12,906 bases of DNA, taken from the NCBI GenBank assembly GCA_934746185.1, contig CAKVEY010000031.1, forward strand, positions 1 through 12,906, read 5' to 3'. Origin of the DNA: an uncultured Clostridia bacterium. GTDB taxonomy: Bacteria > Bacillota > Clostridia > Christensenellales > UBA1242. A program made the position numbers and the translations under genes. Every line of letters begins with the position of its first letter. Within the stretch, counting starts at the first letter, position 1. The notes beneath the pieces are model-generated. The model did no database searches. It was not told the origin of the DNA and saw only the letters and a list, made by a program, of their open reading frames with translations. Positions 1-8,431 of the stretch are shown in pieces.

Positions 1-1
1 G

Positions 2-3000
2 TATTTAGTTCAAATAACTTATGGCATTTATTCTAACACTGTTGAAAAAGTTTTTGTGATAGATAACGAAGAAATTGATTTTAAAATTATTTCTTGTGAA
101 AAAAATAATGAAGAATACGCCTTATCTAACGAATTAACTTTAACTGATAATAAAGTTACAACATCATCTAACTTTGCTGTATTTACAAAAAATAAGAGTG
201 TTAAATCGAACAAAATTAGTGTTAAATATGATTACATTGCTTTTGAAAAAGATAATTTAACTGATAGCGAATTATTAAACTTATTAAACAATGAAGTTTA
301 TATTTATAATAACTACAAACTTTCTGGCTACTACAATAATTTAACTTACAATAATACAAAAATAAACAATTTAGAAAGTTTTGACAGTTTAAAAAATGAA
401 AATTTAAAAAACAATTCGAATGCCGTTATTAATATAAACGCTTTATACTATTTTACAATTACAGATTATGCTGGAAATACAAAGAACTTTTATGTTTTAT
501 TAGATTCTACTTCCCCAGTTGTTTTACAAACATCAAGTTTAGTAGATTTTAATAAAGGCGAACTTGAAACAGATAACGAATTTAACGAAAGAATAGCAAA
601 CATAAAAAATAATTTATCTATTAAATTAAATTCAAGTAGTGAAAATGAAAAAATTGTTTCAAACAATTACTCTTTAATTTTTGGTAATTACAAAACTTTA
701 AAATTTGTTGTAAATAGCAATAATCTTGAATTTGCTAAAAAATATTTTAATGACGATGCTTTAACTGTTAAACAAAATGTAAACGATAACGAAATTTCTA
801 TAAACTTCCCTATTAATTCTAACAATATCACTTATAGTGTTAAAGCTATTGGCACTCAAAATAGCGTTAAAGTTGAAAACTTTGATGAAACATACAATCT
901 ATTTACAATTGATATTTCTAAATTAAATGGTGAAGAAATTGAATATAACTACACTTTAAAATCTTTAATAAACAACATTGAAAACACTTATGGTTTTGTT
1001 TTAAACACAGATAAAAACAAAATTTACATTTACAATAATTCTAGCGCTAAAATTGATGGTGATAATTATAGAATACAAAAAAATAGCGTTACAAACTCAA
1101 AAGAAGTTTACATCACTTATGTTGATGATAGTTTAGATAATAACTACAAACTAAAAAATTTAACTTTAAGTTATTATGCTTTTAGTAAAAATAGCGATGA
1201 TAAAACAATAATTACTAATAATTCAATTCAATTCGTAAGCAATGCTATAACATTTGATTTATTAAGTTTAAGAAAATCTTATAATGATGGCTATATAACC
1301 GATTTAATTAACCCTACTTATGTTAATGGAAAATATGTAACAAAAGAAGGTAGATATGTTATTACAAAAGAATACGAAAATGGTGAAACAAAATCACAAA
1401 CTTTCTATGTGGATAGAACTTCTCCACTTAATTATTTAGAATTATTAGAAACAGTATTTACTCTTGATAAAACTCCTTTAACATTAGAAGAAATTAAATA
1501 TTATATTAACAACAATCAAAGTTTAATAACTAACAAAATTAATCTTGAAAACTTTATTTACAATATTGATATAAAATATGACGACAATGTTAAATACGAA
1601 TTAAACTACAAAATTTCAAAAGGTGGCGAACAAATATATCGTTCAAATTCTAATGATATGTTCACTTTTAGTGAAACTGGAACATATGTAATTAGCATAT
1701 TTGATAATAGTTCTAATAAAGAAATTAGCACAAACAAAATTGAATTTACTATTGAATTAAAAAATGATTTACCTAGTGGCTACTTTGTTGTTGATAGCGA
1801 TAAAAAAATTATTGACGAAACAAGTACTAAGTCTAACAGTTTAAAATTTGTTTTTGAAGATGATATTAGTAACTTTATGTATAACATTGATGTTGCAAAC
1901 ATTAGTTTATCTTTAAATAACAACAAAATTTACTACACTACTACTGAAAATACTGGTAAAGCATTATCATTTAACTCTCGTATTTTCTATAACTACAACA
2001 ACGCTTACGGAGATATCTTCAAACTAACAAGAGAAGAACTTTCTAGCAATAAATTATTCAATAACGAAAAACGATATCGTTATACTCTACTTATTTTAGA
2101 CCCTACAAAAATTACTTCTAACTTATATGAAAACGGAATAAGTAAAGAAGGTATGTTTAGTTTAGAAGTAAGTTATGGAACAAGCAATACTTTAATTTTA
2201 AACAAAGAAGTTTATAACAATAACACATATTCTATTTTAATCGACCATACTGCCCCAGTTAAAAACATAACAAAATTAATTGAAAATGATATGTTTTTAA
2301 ATGAAACTGAAAAAGAAACATTATTAAATAGCGTTATAAATAAAGATAAATCAACTGAATTAAATTTTGAAAATTATGCGTTTATTATAACCGAAGCACC
2401 ACAAAATTTTGGTGTAACAGACACAAAAGATATTTATATAAGAAAATATAACAAATATTTAGATAGCACAGTAGAAAATAAACAAAGTTTAGTTATTGGC
2501 GACAAAGATTTTAACGATTCAAGCATAACAAGATATCGTTTTGATGCAAATGCTTTAACTTCTAACAACGATAAACTATATACTCCAGGTAAAGCATACA
2601 CAGTTACAGATATTAACGACTTATTTAATGAAACTGGCTATTATGAAATAATTGAAATTGATGAAGCAGAAAACTATACAATTTACACAGTTTTATATTT
2701 AAAAAATTATAATTTTAGTTTAAATTATAGTTATGAAAACAATGGAACTAAAAATGAAACATTAGAATCTGTTAGTTCAAATGTTTTAGATTATGTTAAT
2801 GGTGCTAACTTTAAACTTAATAGTTTTACTTTATCAAATGATTACGATTATTTAGATGTTATAATAACATTAGAAAATAGTTCTAACAATAACACTACTG
2901 AACATTTAAGATACTTCCCTAGTGAAATTAGCGACGAAAGTATAATTTACTTTAATGATTTAACAAAATTAATTAATTATATTAATTCTAAAATGACAAA

Positions 3001-5728
3001 TGTTGAAAACCACATAGGTACAACAATTAATATATCAAATCGTAAAGGTTTACAAATTAATATTAAAAACAATATTCCTACCGAAGAAATTAATTTTGAT
3101 AACACAATTATAGATTATGAAAACAACTTTGTAGTAACAATCCCTGACGAAGTAAATAATACAAGCGTTGTAAGTTTTAAAGTCTATCCTGTAATTAATG
3201 GTGAAAAATCAACCACTCCACTTACAAAAGATAGCAATAAAACTTTAATTGATATAAATGTAAACAAGACTTATGTATTTAGTAAATTAAATGAAGATAT
3301 TAAAGACGAAAACGGAAAAGTTATTGAAATATCTATTTATTATTTAGAATGGATTGATAATTTTGGAAGAATGTACAACAAAGTTAAAGTTGTTGGAACT
3401 ACCGATTTTAAATATTTTGATTTTAGTAAAGCACAAGGCAATGTAGTAACAAAAGATGGTGAAATTTATACAAAAGATAAAGATAACATAGTTTTAAGAT
3501 ATCAACCAAGTTTATATTCTATAAACGCTTACTATATGTTATTGCCTAACACTAACAAAAATCCTATAACCATTGCTGATAAAACTTTAACTGAATTAAA
3601 TTTATTTAGTTTAGCAAGTCGTAACCAAACATCTTACGATAATAGCGTAGTAAAATTTGTGGTTGAATTAACAGACTTAACAACTTTCTTAAATAGCGAA
3701 CAAACAACATATACTTTAACTTACACTTACTACCCTACTATGCCAATAATAGATTTTACTGATAGTTCTAGCAACAGTTTAGAAATTTTACCTAATAATT
3801 TTAGTTCTATAATAAACACATCTAAAAATGTTGCTTTAAGTTATATGAATAATACTCTATTTACAATTAACATTAATGCTGAAAGAAAATATACTGATAG
3901 TTTTGGTGTTGAAAAAACTGAGTATTACAATAATATTAATAAAGAATATATCTTTACTGAATTAGGTGAATATACAATTACTGTTGTAAATGAATTAGGC
4001 AACGAAAATATTTACAAATTTGTTATAACAACTGCTACAAATAAAACATATCAAGTTGTTACTAACGAAAGCAATATGAAAAACTTTGAAATTTTACCTA
4101 GTGGTGATATTGTTACAATAAATAATATTGATTTTGAAGTTTACTACTCTATATATAATACAAAAATAGAAACAAATAGCGATTTTAATTTACAATCACA
4201 AGAATTAACTAATGTTGAAGGTTTTGCAAATACAATATTTGATAAACTTTGGGTTGTAAATAAGGTTGTTCCAAATTCTAGTCAAGAACCTACCCCTTAT
4301 AAATATATTGCTGTTAAAAAGATTGCTTACAATTCTAATTTCTTAAATGTTGGTGGCGATGACACAACTTTAAGTATTTCTTACTCATCTATTGGAAGCG
4401 ATGTAAATTTAGCACAAAACTTAAATGGTTACACTATAACATTCTCACAAGGAGTTATAGTTGAAGTTCCACTATATAATTATATTTTAGACGGAAATAT
4501 AGGTTCTATTGGTGGCAATGAAATAAAGATGAGTTTATATTATAACAACCGATTAATCACTTTAAATAGCAACATTTATAAAACTACCGAAGATTTAAGA
4601 CAACAATTAGATTTAAGCAGAGTTCCAGCAGGAGTTTATAGTTTATACTTTGAAGATATTGCTGGCAACACTCAATTATTTGCAGGAAATTCATTCTTAA
4701 ATATTGTTATTTTAAATGAAATTGCTATTAAAATGAACGACAACTTCCCTGTTGATTATTCTTACTTTAATAGCGATGTAAATCTTCAAATTTTAGAGCA
4801 ACAACAATACAATACTAATTCGATTGGAATTACTGTAAACAGAAATGGTGAAGCATACAAAAACTTTACGAGAAATAGTAACGGCGATTATATATTTAGC
4901 GAATATGGTTTCTATACTGTAAATATTACTGCTAATATTAATACAAGTGCTGAACCTATTACAAAAACAATTCACTTTACAATCTTAAATAGTCAAATTG
5001 CATATAAAGAATTTAGTTTTATTAGTTTAAATGGTCAAAATATTAGTAAAGTTTTAAAAAATGGAATTGATGTAACAAACGAACTTAAAAAATTCTTTGA
5101 TGTTGGTAATGATAGCAGCATTAGTGCTGATGCTTATAAAAATGCTTATCTATATAACTTAAATTTATCTAGCACAATGAAATATGAATATTATCAACTA
5201 GATGACGAAGGAAATTACGTTTTAGATGATAACGGAAACAAAATCGTTTTAGTAGATTATTATAATGGCAACGGCGTTTATGAAATATTTGTTGAAACTC
5301 AAAATTCTATTTTGGATAAACAAGTATATTCATTTAAAGTTTGGATAAGAGATGAAAATGTAAGTTTAAAAATCAATTCAACTGTAAAAGAAGGTGAATC
5401 TACAACAAAAGAAATTAAATTTAGTTATAATGCTTATTTAATCTACTCTCAAATTGGTGAATGCTCTATTTACATCAATGATGAACTTGCTGTATCAATT
5501 AACGCTAATAGTGAAAATAAAATAAGTGAATTTACAATTCCTAGAAGTCAAAAAGGTACATTCATTGTTCAAATTAAGAGCGATAATAACACAGAATTAA
5601 GTTATGTTGTTTATAAAAAAGAACCTTTATCTACAACTTCTATTATAGTTATTGTAATTGCAAGTGTTTTAGTTGCATTAGTTGTATTTATGTTTATTAA
5701 ATTAAGAAGAAAAATTAAAATTAAATAA
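2..5728 (+). CDS. Giant Asn-rich surface protein with Ig-like repeats and C-terminal membrane anchor (5' partial)
   Basis: The reading frame is open from the left edge (codons from position 2 read YLVQITYGIYSNTVEK), so the GTG at 56 is internal and the true start lies outside. About 1,908 residues are visible. They are rich in Asn, Lys, Ser, Thr and Tyr, with almost no Cys. At least eight copies of a degenerate motif recur: [YF]-[ST]-E-x-G-x-Y, then alternating hydrophobic residues, then D-x-x-G-N. Three copies run into a D-x-T-[SA]-P strand (near 503-517, 1412-1426 and 2240-2260). This is the usual look of bacterial Ig-like beta-sandwich modules. The last ~30 residues hold one hydrophobic helix (IIVIVIASVLVALVVFMFI) and a basic tail, LRRKIKIK, so the C-terminus should sit in the membrane with the repeats outside. 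No LPXTG sortase motif is present. The role is inferred to be adhesion or surface structure; the ligand is unknown. A terminator follows 12 nt after the stop. Confidence 0.85.
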   Translation, partial: YLVQITYGIYSNTVEKVFVIDNEEIDFKIISCEKNNEEYALSNELTLTDNKVTTSSNFAVFTKNKSVKSNKISVKYDYIAFEKDNLTDSELLNLLNNEVYIYNNYKLSGYYNNLTYNNTKINNLESFDSLKNENLKNNSNAVININALYYFTITDYAGNTKNFYVLLDSTSPVVLQTSSLVDFNKGELETDNEFNERIANIKNNLSIKLNSSSENEKIVSNNYSLIFGNYKTLKFVVNSNNLEFAKKYFNDDALTVKQNVNDNEISINFPINSNNITYSVKAIGTQNSVKVENFDETYNLFTIDISKLNGEEIEYNYTLKSLINNIENTYGFVLNTDKNKIYIYNNSSAKIDGDNYRIQKNSVTNSKEVYITYVDDSLDNNYKLKNLTLSYYAFSKNSDDKTIITNNSIQFVSNAITFDLLSLRKSYNDGYITDLINPTYVNGKYVTKEGRYVITKEYENGETKSQTFYVDRTSPLNYLELLETVFTLDKTPLTLEEIKYYINNNQSLITNKINLENFIYNIDIKYDDNVKYELNYKISKGGEQIYRSNSNDMFTFSETGTYVISIFDNSSNKEISTNKIEFTIELKNDLPSGYFVVDSDKKIIDETSTKSNSLKFVFEDDISNFMYNIDVANISLSLNNNKIYYTTTENTGKALSFNSRIFYNYNNAYGDIFKLTREELSSNKLFNNEKRYRYTLLILDPTKITSNLYENGISKEGMFSLEVSYGTSNTLILNKEVYNNNTYSILIDHTAPVKNITKLIENDMFLNETEKETLLNSVINKDKSTELNFENYAFIITEAPQNFGVTDTKDIYIRKYNKYLDSTVENKQSLVIGDKDFNDSSITRYRFDANALTSNNDKLYTPGKAYTVTDINDLFNETGYYEIIEIDEAENYTIYTVLYLKNYNFSLNYSYENNGTKNETLESVSSNVLDYVNGANFKLNSFTLSNDYDYLDVIITLENSSNNNTTEHLRYFPSEISDESIIYFNDLTKLINYINSKMTNVENHIGTTINISNRKGLQINIKNNIPTEEINFDNTIIDYENNFVVTIPDEVNNTSVVSFKVYPVINGEKSTTPLTKDSNKTLIDINVNKTYVFSKLNEDIKDENGKVIEISIYYLEWIDNFGRMYNKVKVVGTTDFKYFDFSKAQGNVVTKDGEIYTKDKDNIVLRYQPSLYSINAYYMLLPNTNKNPITIADKTLTELNLFSLASRNQTSYDNSVVKFVVELTDLTTFLNSEQTTYTLTYTYYPTMPIIDFTDSSSNSLEILPNNFSSIINTSKNVALSYMNNTLFTININAERKYTDSFGVEKTEYYNNINKEYIFTELGEYTITVVNELGNENIYKFVITTATNKTYQVVTNESNMKNFEILPSGDIVTINNIDFEVYYSIYNTKIETNSDFNLQSQELTNVEGFANTIFDKLWVVNKVVPNSSQEPTPYKYIAVKKIAYNSNFLNVGGDDTTLSISYSSIGSDVNLAQNLNGYTITFSQGVIVEVPLYNYILDGNIGSIGGNEIKMSLYYNNRLITLNSNIYKTTEDLRQQLDLSRVPAGVYSLYFEDIAGNTQLFAGNSFLNIVILNEIAIKMNDNFPVDYSYFNSDVNLQILEQQQYNTNSIGITVNRNGEAYKNFTRNSNGDYIFSEYGFYTVNITANINTSAEPITKTIHFTILNSQIAYKEFSFISLNGQNISKVLKNGIDVTNELKKFFDVGNDSSISADAYKNAYLYNLNLSSTMKYEYYQLDDEGNYVLDDNGNKIVLVDYYNGNGVYEIFVETQNSILDKQVYSFKVWIRDENVSLKINSTVKEGESTTKEIKFSYNAYLIYSQIGECSIYINDELAVSINANSENKISEFTIPRSQKGTFIVQIKSDNNTELSYVVYKKEPLSTTSIIVIVIASVLVALVVFMFIKLRRKIKIK

Positions 5729-5740
5729 AAATTTCTTAAT

Positions 5741-5780
5741 AAAAAAGAATTGAAAGCAATTTCAATTCTTTTTTGTTTTT
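5741..5780 (+). terminator. Rho-independent terminator of the giant surface protein gene
   Basis: A perfect 15-bp stem (5741-5755 with 5760-5774) closes on a GCAA loop of the GNRA type and is followed by a T-rich stretch. The left arm begins with six A, so the hairpin also has a U-run on the minus strand. It could therefore stop the convergent Nudix transcript, although that gene ends ~260 bp away. Confidence 0.93.
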
Positions 5781-5810
5781 ATTATACTTATACTTACTTT
5801 TTTTTATAAT

Positions 5811-5838
5811 TATATCTTATATTTTATATCTTATATTT
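5811..5838. repeat. Tandem duplication of a 14-bp unit
   Basis: The unit TATATCTTATATTT occurs twice back to back (5811-5824 and 5825-5838) without mismatch. This fits slippage in AT-rich DNA, and no function is implied. Confidence 0.85.
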
Positions 5839-5922
5839 GTTGTAAACATCAAATATATTCTTATTTGTTTATATTTATTGTATTAAATTTTAACTATGTT
5901 TAATATTCATAAATATTTATTC

Positions 5923-5942
5923 ATATTTACATTTGTAAATAT
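5923..5942. repeat. Short AT-rich inverted repeat
   Basis: The arms ATATTTACA and TGTAAATAT are perfect 9-bp complements around a 2-bp centre. It could be an operator or chance in AT-rich DNA. No promoter or T-run makes it a convincing regulatory site. Confidence 0.5.
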
Positions 5943-6035
5943 ATGTTGTAATTAATTTTATATTCGGTTTTTATTCTATATGTTTTTATTATATTTAAGT
6001 TTGTTTTAATTATTTATAAATTATAACCTATAAAA

Positions 6036-6428
6036 TTATTTTGCTAATTTTTCTGCAACTGGTAAATCAGCACCTGCCCATTCTAATTCTAATAAATTTT
6101 CTGGTTTAACCCATTTAATATCTTTATGAACATTCATTTTAAAGTTATGACTTAGCATTTTACAAGTGTAAACTGCCATAGATAAATGAAAATCTGGATA
6201 ATCGTGTTCTACTTGATAATATTTATCTAATATATCAACTTTTATTTCCAACTCTTCACTTAATTCTCTTGTAAGAGTTTGTTTTTCATTTTCTCCCATT
6301 TCCATTTTGCCACCTGGAAATTCCCATTTTAAAGATACATATTCATACTTACCTTTATCTCTTTTTGTACATAATATTTCACCTTTCTCGTTATAAATTA
6401 TGCCTGCTACGGTTGTTATTAATTTCAT
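6036..6428 (-). CDS. MutT-type Nudix hydrolase
   Basis: A 130-residue single-domain Nudix protein of normal size for MutT-like enzymes. The Nudix box G-x5-E-x7-R-E-L-x-E-E spans residues 40-62: G40, E46, R54, E55, E58 and E59 are all present, so Mg2+-dependent pyrophosphohydrolase activity should be intact. The usual Gly near the end of the box is Glu61. W35-E-F-P-G-G-K41 precedes the box, and the C-terminal IKWVKPENLLELEWAGADLP region matches the MutT/CTP-pyrophosphohydrolase type. The likely role is removal of oxidised or non-canonical nucleoside triphosphates from the cytosolic pool; the exact substrate cannot be read from sequence. The start has a strong AAAGGAG ribosome site at 6436-6442. 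The gene is monocistronic, divergent from the coiled-coil gene at 6612, and driven by a well-formed promoter at 6459-6487. Confidence 0.93.
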   Translation of the reverse strand: MKLITTVAGIIYNEKGEILCTKRDKGKYEYVSLKWEFPGGKMEMGENEKQTLTRELSEELEIKVDILDKYYQVEHDYPDFHLSMAVYTCKMLSHNFKMNVHKDIKWVKPENLLELEWAGADLPVAEKLAK

Positions 6429-6458
6429 TTTATTTCTCCTTTGTGATTAATTTATTTT

Positions 6459-6487
6459 ATTATATCACTAATTTTTTAATTTGTAAA
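6459..6487 (-). promoter_or_regulatory. Sigma-A-type promoter of the Nudix gene (extended -10)
   Basis: On the minus strand, a -35 TTTACA (6487-6482), a 17-bp spacer and a -10 TATAAT (6464-6459) precede the gene. TG one base upstream of the -10 makes it an extended -10. The start of transcription should fall near 6452, leaving a short leader with the AAAGGAG site. Confidence 0.85.
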
Positions 6488-6550
6488 TAGTTTTTTATAG
6501 TTTTTTATAGTTTTTTATAATTTTTTTTAGTTATTTATAGTTTTATTATT
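6481..6550. repeat. 10-bp-periodic T-tract array between divergent promoters
   Basis: Seven consecutive 10-bp blocks follow the consensus TTTTTTATAG. The two central blocks are identical and the outer ones are degenerate. Runs of four to eight T recur once per helical turn, the arrangement known to produce intrinsic DNA curvature. The array fills the space between the -35 boxes of the two divergent genes (6487 and 6558). It may act as a bend or as an AT-rich upstream element for both promoters. Confidence 0.85.
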
Positions 6551-6557
6551 AAGATAC

Positions 6558-6586
6558 TTGAAAAAACTATATTTTTTTGTTATAAT
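6558..6586 (+). promoter_or_regulatory. Sigma-A-type promoter of the coiled-coil gene (extended -10)
   Basis: A -35 TTGAAA (6558-6563), a 17-bp spacer and a -10 TATAAT (6581-6586) precede the gene, with TG one base before the -10. Transcription should begin near 6593. That leaves a leader of about 19 nt, which contains the AAGGG ribosome site at 6599-6603. Confidence 0.88.
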
Positions 6587-6611
6587 TTTTATATAAATAA
6601 GGGATTAAAAT

Positions 6612-7097
6612 ATGAAATTAGAACAAATGGAACAAGAGATAATAAAATTAAATAGAAAAATTGAAGTTTTAGAAAAAAAACTACTTTTTGTTGAACAAAA
6701 ATTATCAATAAATAATGATAGTGAAAACGAAAAAGTTTTATATAAACAATCTAACCGTGACAAAACAAAATATGTTTTTAATGGCAAAATTCTGCCTAAA
6801 AATCGTTTAGTGTTTACAATTACTTATGATTATATTTCTAAAAACTTAAATCTAAGCCTTTTACAATTACAAAAAGTTTTTGATAAATCATTACAAGGGT
6901 CTTTGCAAGTAATTGAAGATTACAATAAAGTTTTAAATATTAAAAATTATAAAAAAAGATATTTTTGCGACGATAATGAATTAATCAAATTAAATGATGG
7001 CACAGTTATTGCAATTTGCACACAATGGGGAATTTTTAATATTAAAAAATTTATCATTGTTGCAAAAGAACTTGGCTATGATATAAAAGAAATTTAA
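6612..7097 (+). CDS. Small protein with N-terminal coiled coil and conserved QWG-motif domain, function unknown
   Basis: A 161-residue soluble protein. Residues 1-32 form a strong heptad coiled coil (LEQMEQEIIKLNRKIEVLEK and on), suggesting self-association. A charged linker (33-52) leads to a compact C-terminal domain. Its motifs are FNGK (56-59), KNRLV (63-67), LQGSL (94-98), TQWG followed by IFNIKKFI (137-148) and ELGY (153-156). I recall a domain of this look in small accessory and defence-type bacterial proteins, but cannot name its family or give a function. The start has AAGGG 8 nt upstream and its own strong promoter, so it is probably expressed in growing cells as a single gene. A bidirectional terminator at 7147 follows. 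Confidence 0.8.
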   Translation: MKLEQMEQEIIKLNRKIEVLEKKLLFVEQKLSINNDSENEKVLYKQSNRDKTKYVFNGKILPKNRLVFTITYDYISKNLNLSLLQLQKVFDKSLQGSLQVIEDYNKVLNIKNYKKRYFCDDNELIKLNDGTVIAICTQWGIFNIKKFIIVAKELGYDIKEI

Positions 7098-7146
7098 AAA
7101 AAAGAAAAGCAAAAAATATTTACTAAAATATGAAAAATAGTGAAAG

Positions 7147-7180
7147 AAAAAAGTATAATTAAATTTATTATACTTTTTTT
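7147..7180. terminator. Bidirectional terminator between convergent genes
   Basis: A 13-bp perfect stem (7147-7159 with 7167-7179) with a 7-nt loop is flanked by six A on the left and seven T on the right. It gives a U-run on both strands. It lies between the stops of the + strand coiled-coil gene and the - strand Rho-like gene, so it can serve both. Confidence 0.9.
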
Positions 7181-7201
7181 ATTATTATTTATTAAAATGT
7201 T

Positions 7202-8425
7202 TTATTTTATTTTTTCTAAATTTAAAGTATAAGATAATTCTTCGTTTAAAATAACTTTATATTTTAATTTCTCAAACACTAAAATATTATTAAATAAACT
7301 ATCAAATTCATTGCTATTTTCGGCATTTACAACAACTGTTAAACTACCATTATTTGTATTTTTACCAAGTAGAATTATATCACTTAAATTCTTTTTAGTT
7401 TTAGCAATTGCTTCTTCTTTTGTTAATTTATTTAAAATATTTTCATTTACAAAATAATTTGTATATTTTTCTAAACTATTTATAAACAATATTACATCTT
7501 CGCCTAATTCAACTTGCCTTAATAAATTATCAAGTTTAACTTCAATTTCAAGTGGTAAATTATTAACTCTATTTCCAAAATTATTACTAATAACACTTAA
7601 TTTGCTGTTAGAATTTACTTCAAAATAATTTTCAGGCGATTCATCAATTAAAATTGCTAATCCTTTAAGGTTATTATTTCCTGTTGTTAATTTATGCAAA
7701 ATTTCAAAACTAAAATTATTTGCATTTTTTAATAAAACTCTTTGACCTTTTGCAAATGGAGATTTTGAATCAATAAGATTAAAAATCTCGTCTTCACCTT
7801 TATAAACATTAATCTTTAATTTTTTTGTTGCATATATAGCAAATTTATTTTCAAAGTCTTCATTACGCTCAAAACTACTATTAAACTGCATTTCATTTAT
7901 AGAATAAACTTCTTTTAAAATAAATGGTTTACTATCGTCAACAAAAATTGCTTTACCTGTTATAATATCGCCAGATTTTAATTTATATTGTTTTATTTGC
8001 TGACTAGTTACAAATACAACATTTTTATCTTCTTTAAAGTTTTCATAAAATACTAGTGCAAAGTCATCTGCATAAACTTTTACATAGCCTTTAAATATTT
8101 TTTCTTTACCATCGCACGACGCTACATTAATATTTTCATTTATATCATTAAAATAACTATAATCACTTTCCTTTTTATCTTCGAAAAGTTTAGTTGGCAT
8201 TATAACATCTACAAGGTTATTTAAGTTAGATATGTTTTTAGGTGGTCTGCCTTGTTTTGTTTTTTTAACATAAGGTTCGTCTTTACCTGTTATAACACGC
8301 ATTATTTTATCTATTAATTCTTGCTTTTTAAATAAGGTTGGAGAATAAACGCCAACATCTCTTGCAATGTTTCTTATTTCAAAAATTCCTAATTCCTGTA
8401 ATTTCTCTTCATTAATATTTTCCAT
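7202..8425 (-). CDS. Rho-like protein with a degenerate ATPase domain (pseudo-Rho)
   Basis: Numbering is from the upstream ATG at 8443 (413 residues); I prefer the ATG at 8425 (407 residues), since the first ATG lies between -35 and -10. The domain order is that of transcription terminator Rho. It has a SAP-like Rho_N helix domain (13-50) and an AT-hook-like QGRPPK (64-69). The cold-shock-type RNA-binding fold (117-185) includes FVTSQQIKQYKLKSGDIITG. A RecA-like domain starts at SPFAKGQRVLL (228-238). Where Rho has the Walker A loop (APPKAGKT), this protein has KNANNFSFE, with no GKT. The catalytic-loop LIDERPEE survives as LIDESPEN (265-272). Walker B LLDS is FINS (320-323), losing the Asp. 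GSLTVVV (366-372) aligns with Rho's GGSLTII. Only ~45 residues follow, so the arginine-finger and R-loop part is missing. It should not hydrolyse ATP, but may still bind RNA or associate with true Rho. No Shine-Dalgarno is visible. Confidence 0.85.
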   Translation of the reverse strand: MENINEEKLQELGIFEIRNIARDVGVYSPTLFKKQELIDKIMRVITGKDEPYVKKTKQGRPPKNISNLNNLVDVIMPTKLFEDKKESDYSYFNDINENINVASCDGKEKIFKGYVKVYADDFALVFYENFKEDKNVVFVTSQQIKQYKLKSGDIITGKAIFVDDSKPFILKEVYSINEMQFNSSFERNEDFENKFAIYATKKLKINVYKGEDEIFNLIDSKSPFAKGQRVLLKNANNFSFEILHKLTTGNNNLKGLAILIDESPENYFEVNSNSKLSVISNNFGNRVNNLPLEIEVKLDNLLRQVELGEDVILFINSLEKYTNYFVNENILNKLTKEEAIAKTKKNLSDIILLGKNTNNGSLTVVVNAENSNEFDSLFNNILVFEKLKYKVILNEELSYTLNLEKIK

Positions 8426-8431
8426 AGCATT

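Larger units (their letters stand above)
5781..6035. other. AT-rich intergenic gap between convergent genes
   Basis: This 255-bp stretch separates two convergent genes and has no convincing ORF or RNA gene. It is almost entirely A and T. It contains a 14-bp perfect tandem duplication at 5811-5838 and a short palindrome at 5923-5942. I see no clear intrinsic terminator directly after the Nudix stop. Confidence 0.6.

Noticed and set aside
56..58. GTG at 56 as the start of the giant surface protein
   Set aside because: The frame is open through to the left edge with normal protein-like codons and no ribosome site precedes the GTG, so the gene continues upstream of the window.
6481..6550. Short repeats as a CRISPR array
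   Set aside because: The units are 10 bp, contiguous and without spacers; no cas-like gene is nearby.
7202..8425. Annotating the gene as the functional transcription terminator Rho
   Set aside because: The Walker A GKT motif, the Walker B Asp and the arginine-finger region are all absent.
7202..8425. Treating the Rho-like gene as a frameshifted pseudogene
   Set aside because: One uninterrupted frame covers the Rho_N domain to the truncated RecA core, with fold motifs kept and its own promoter.
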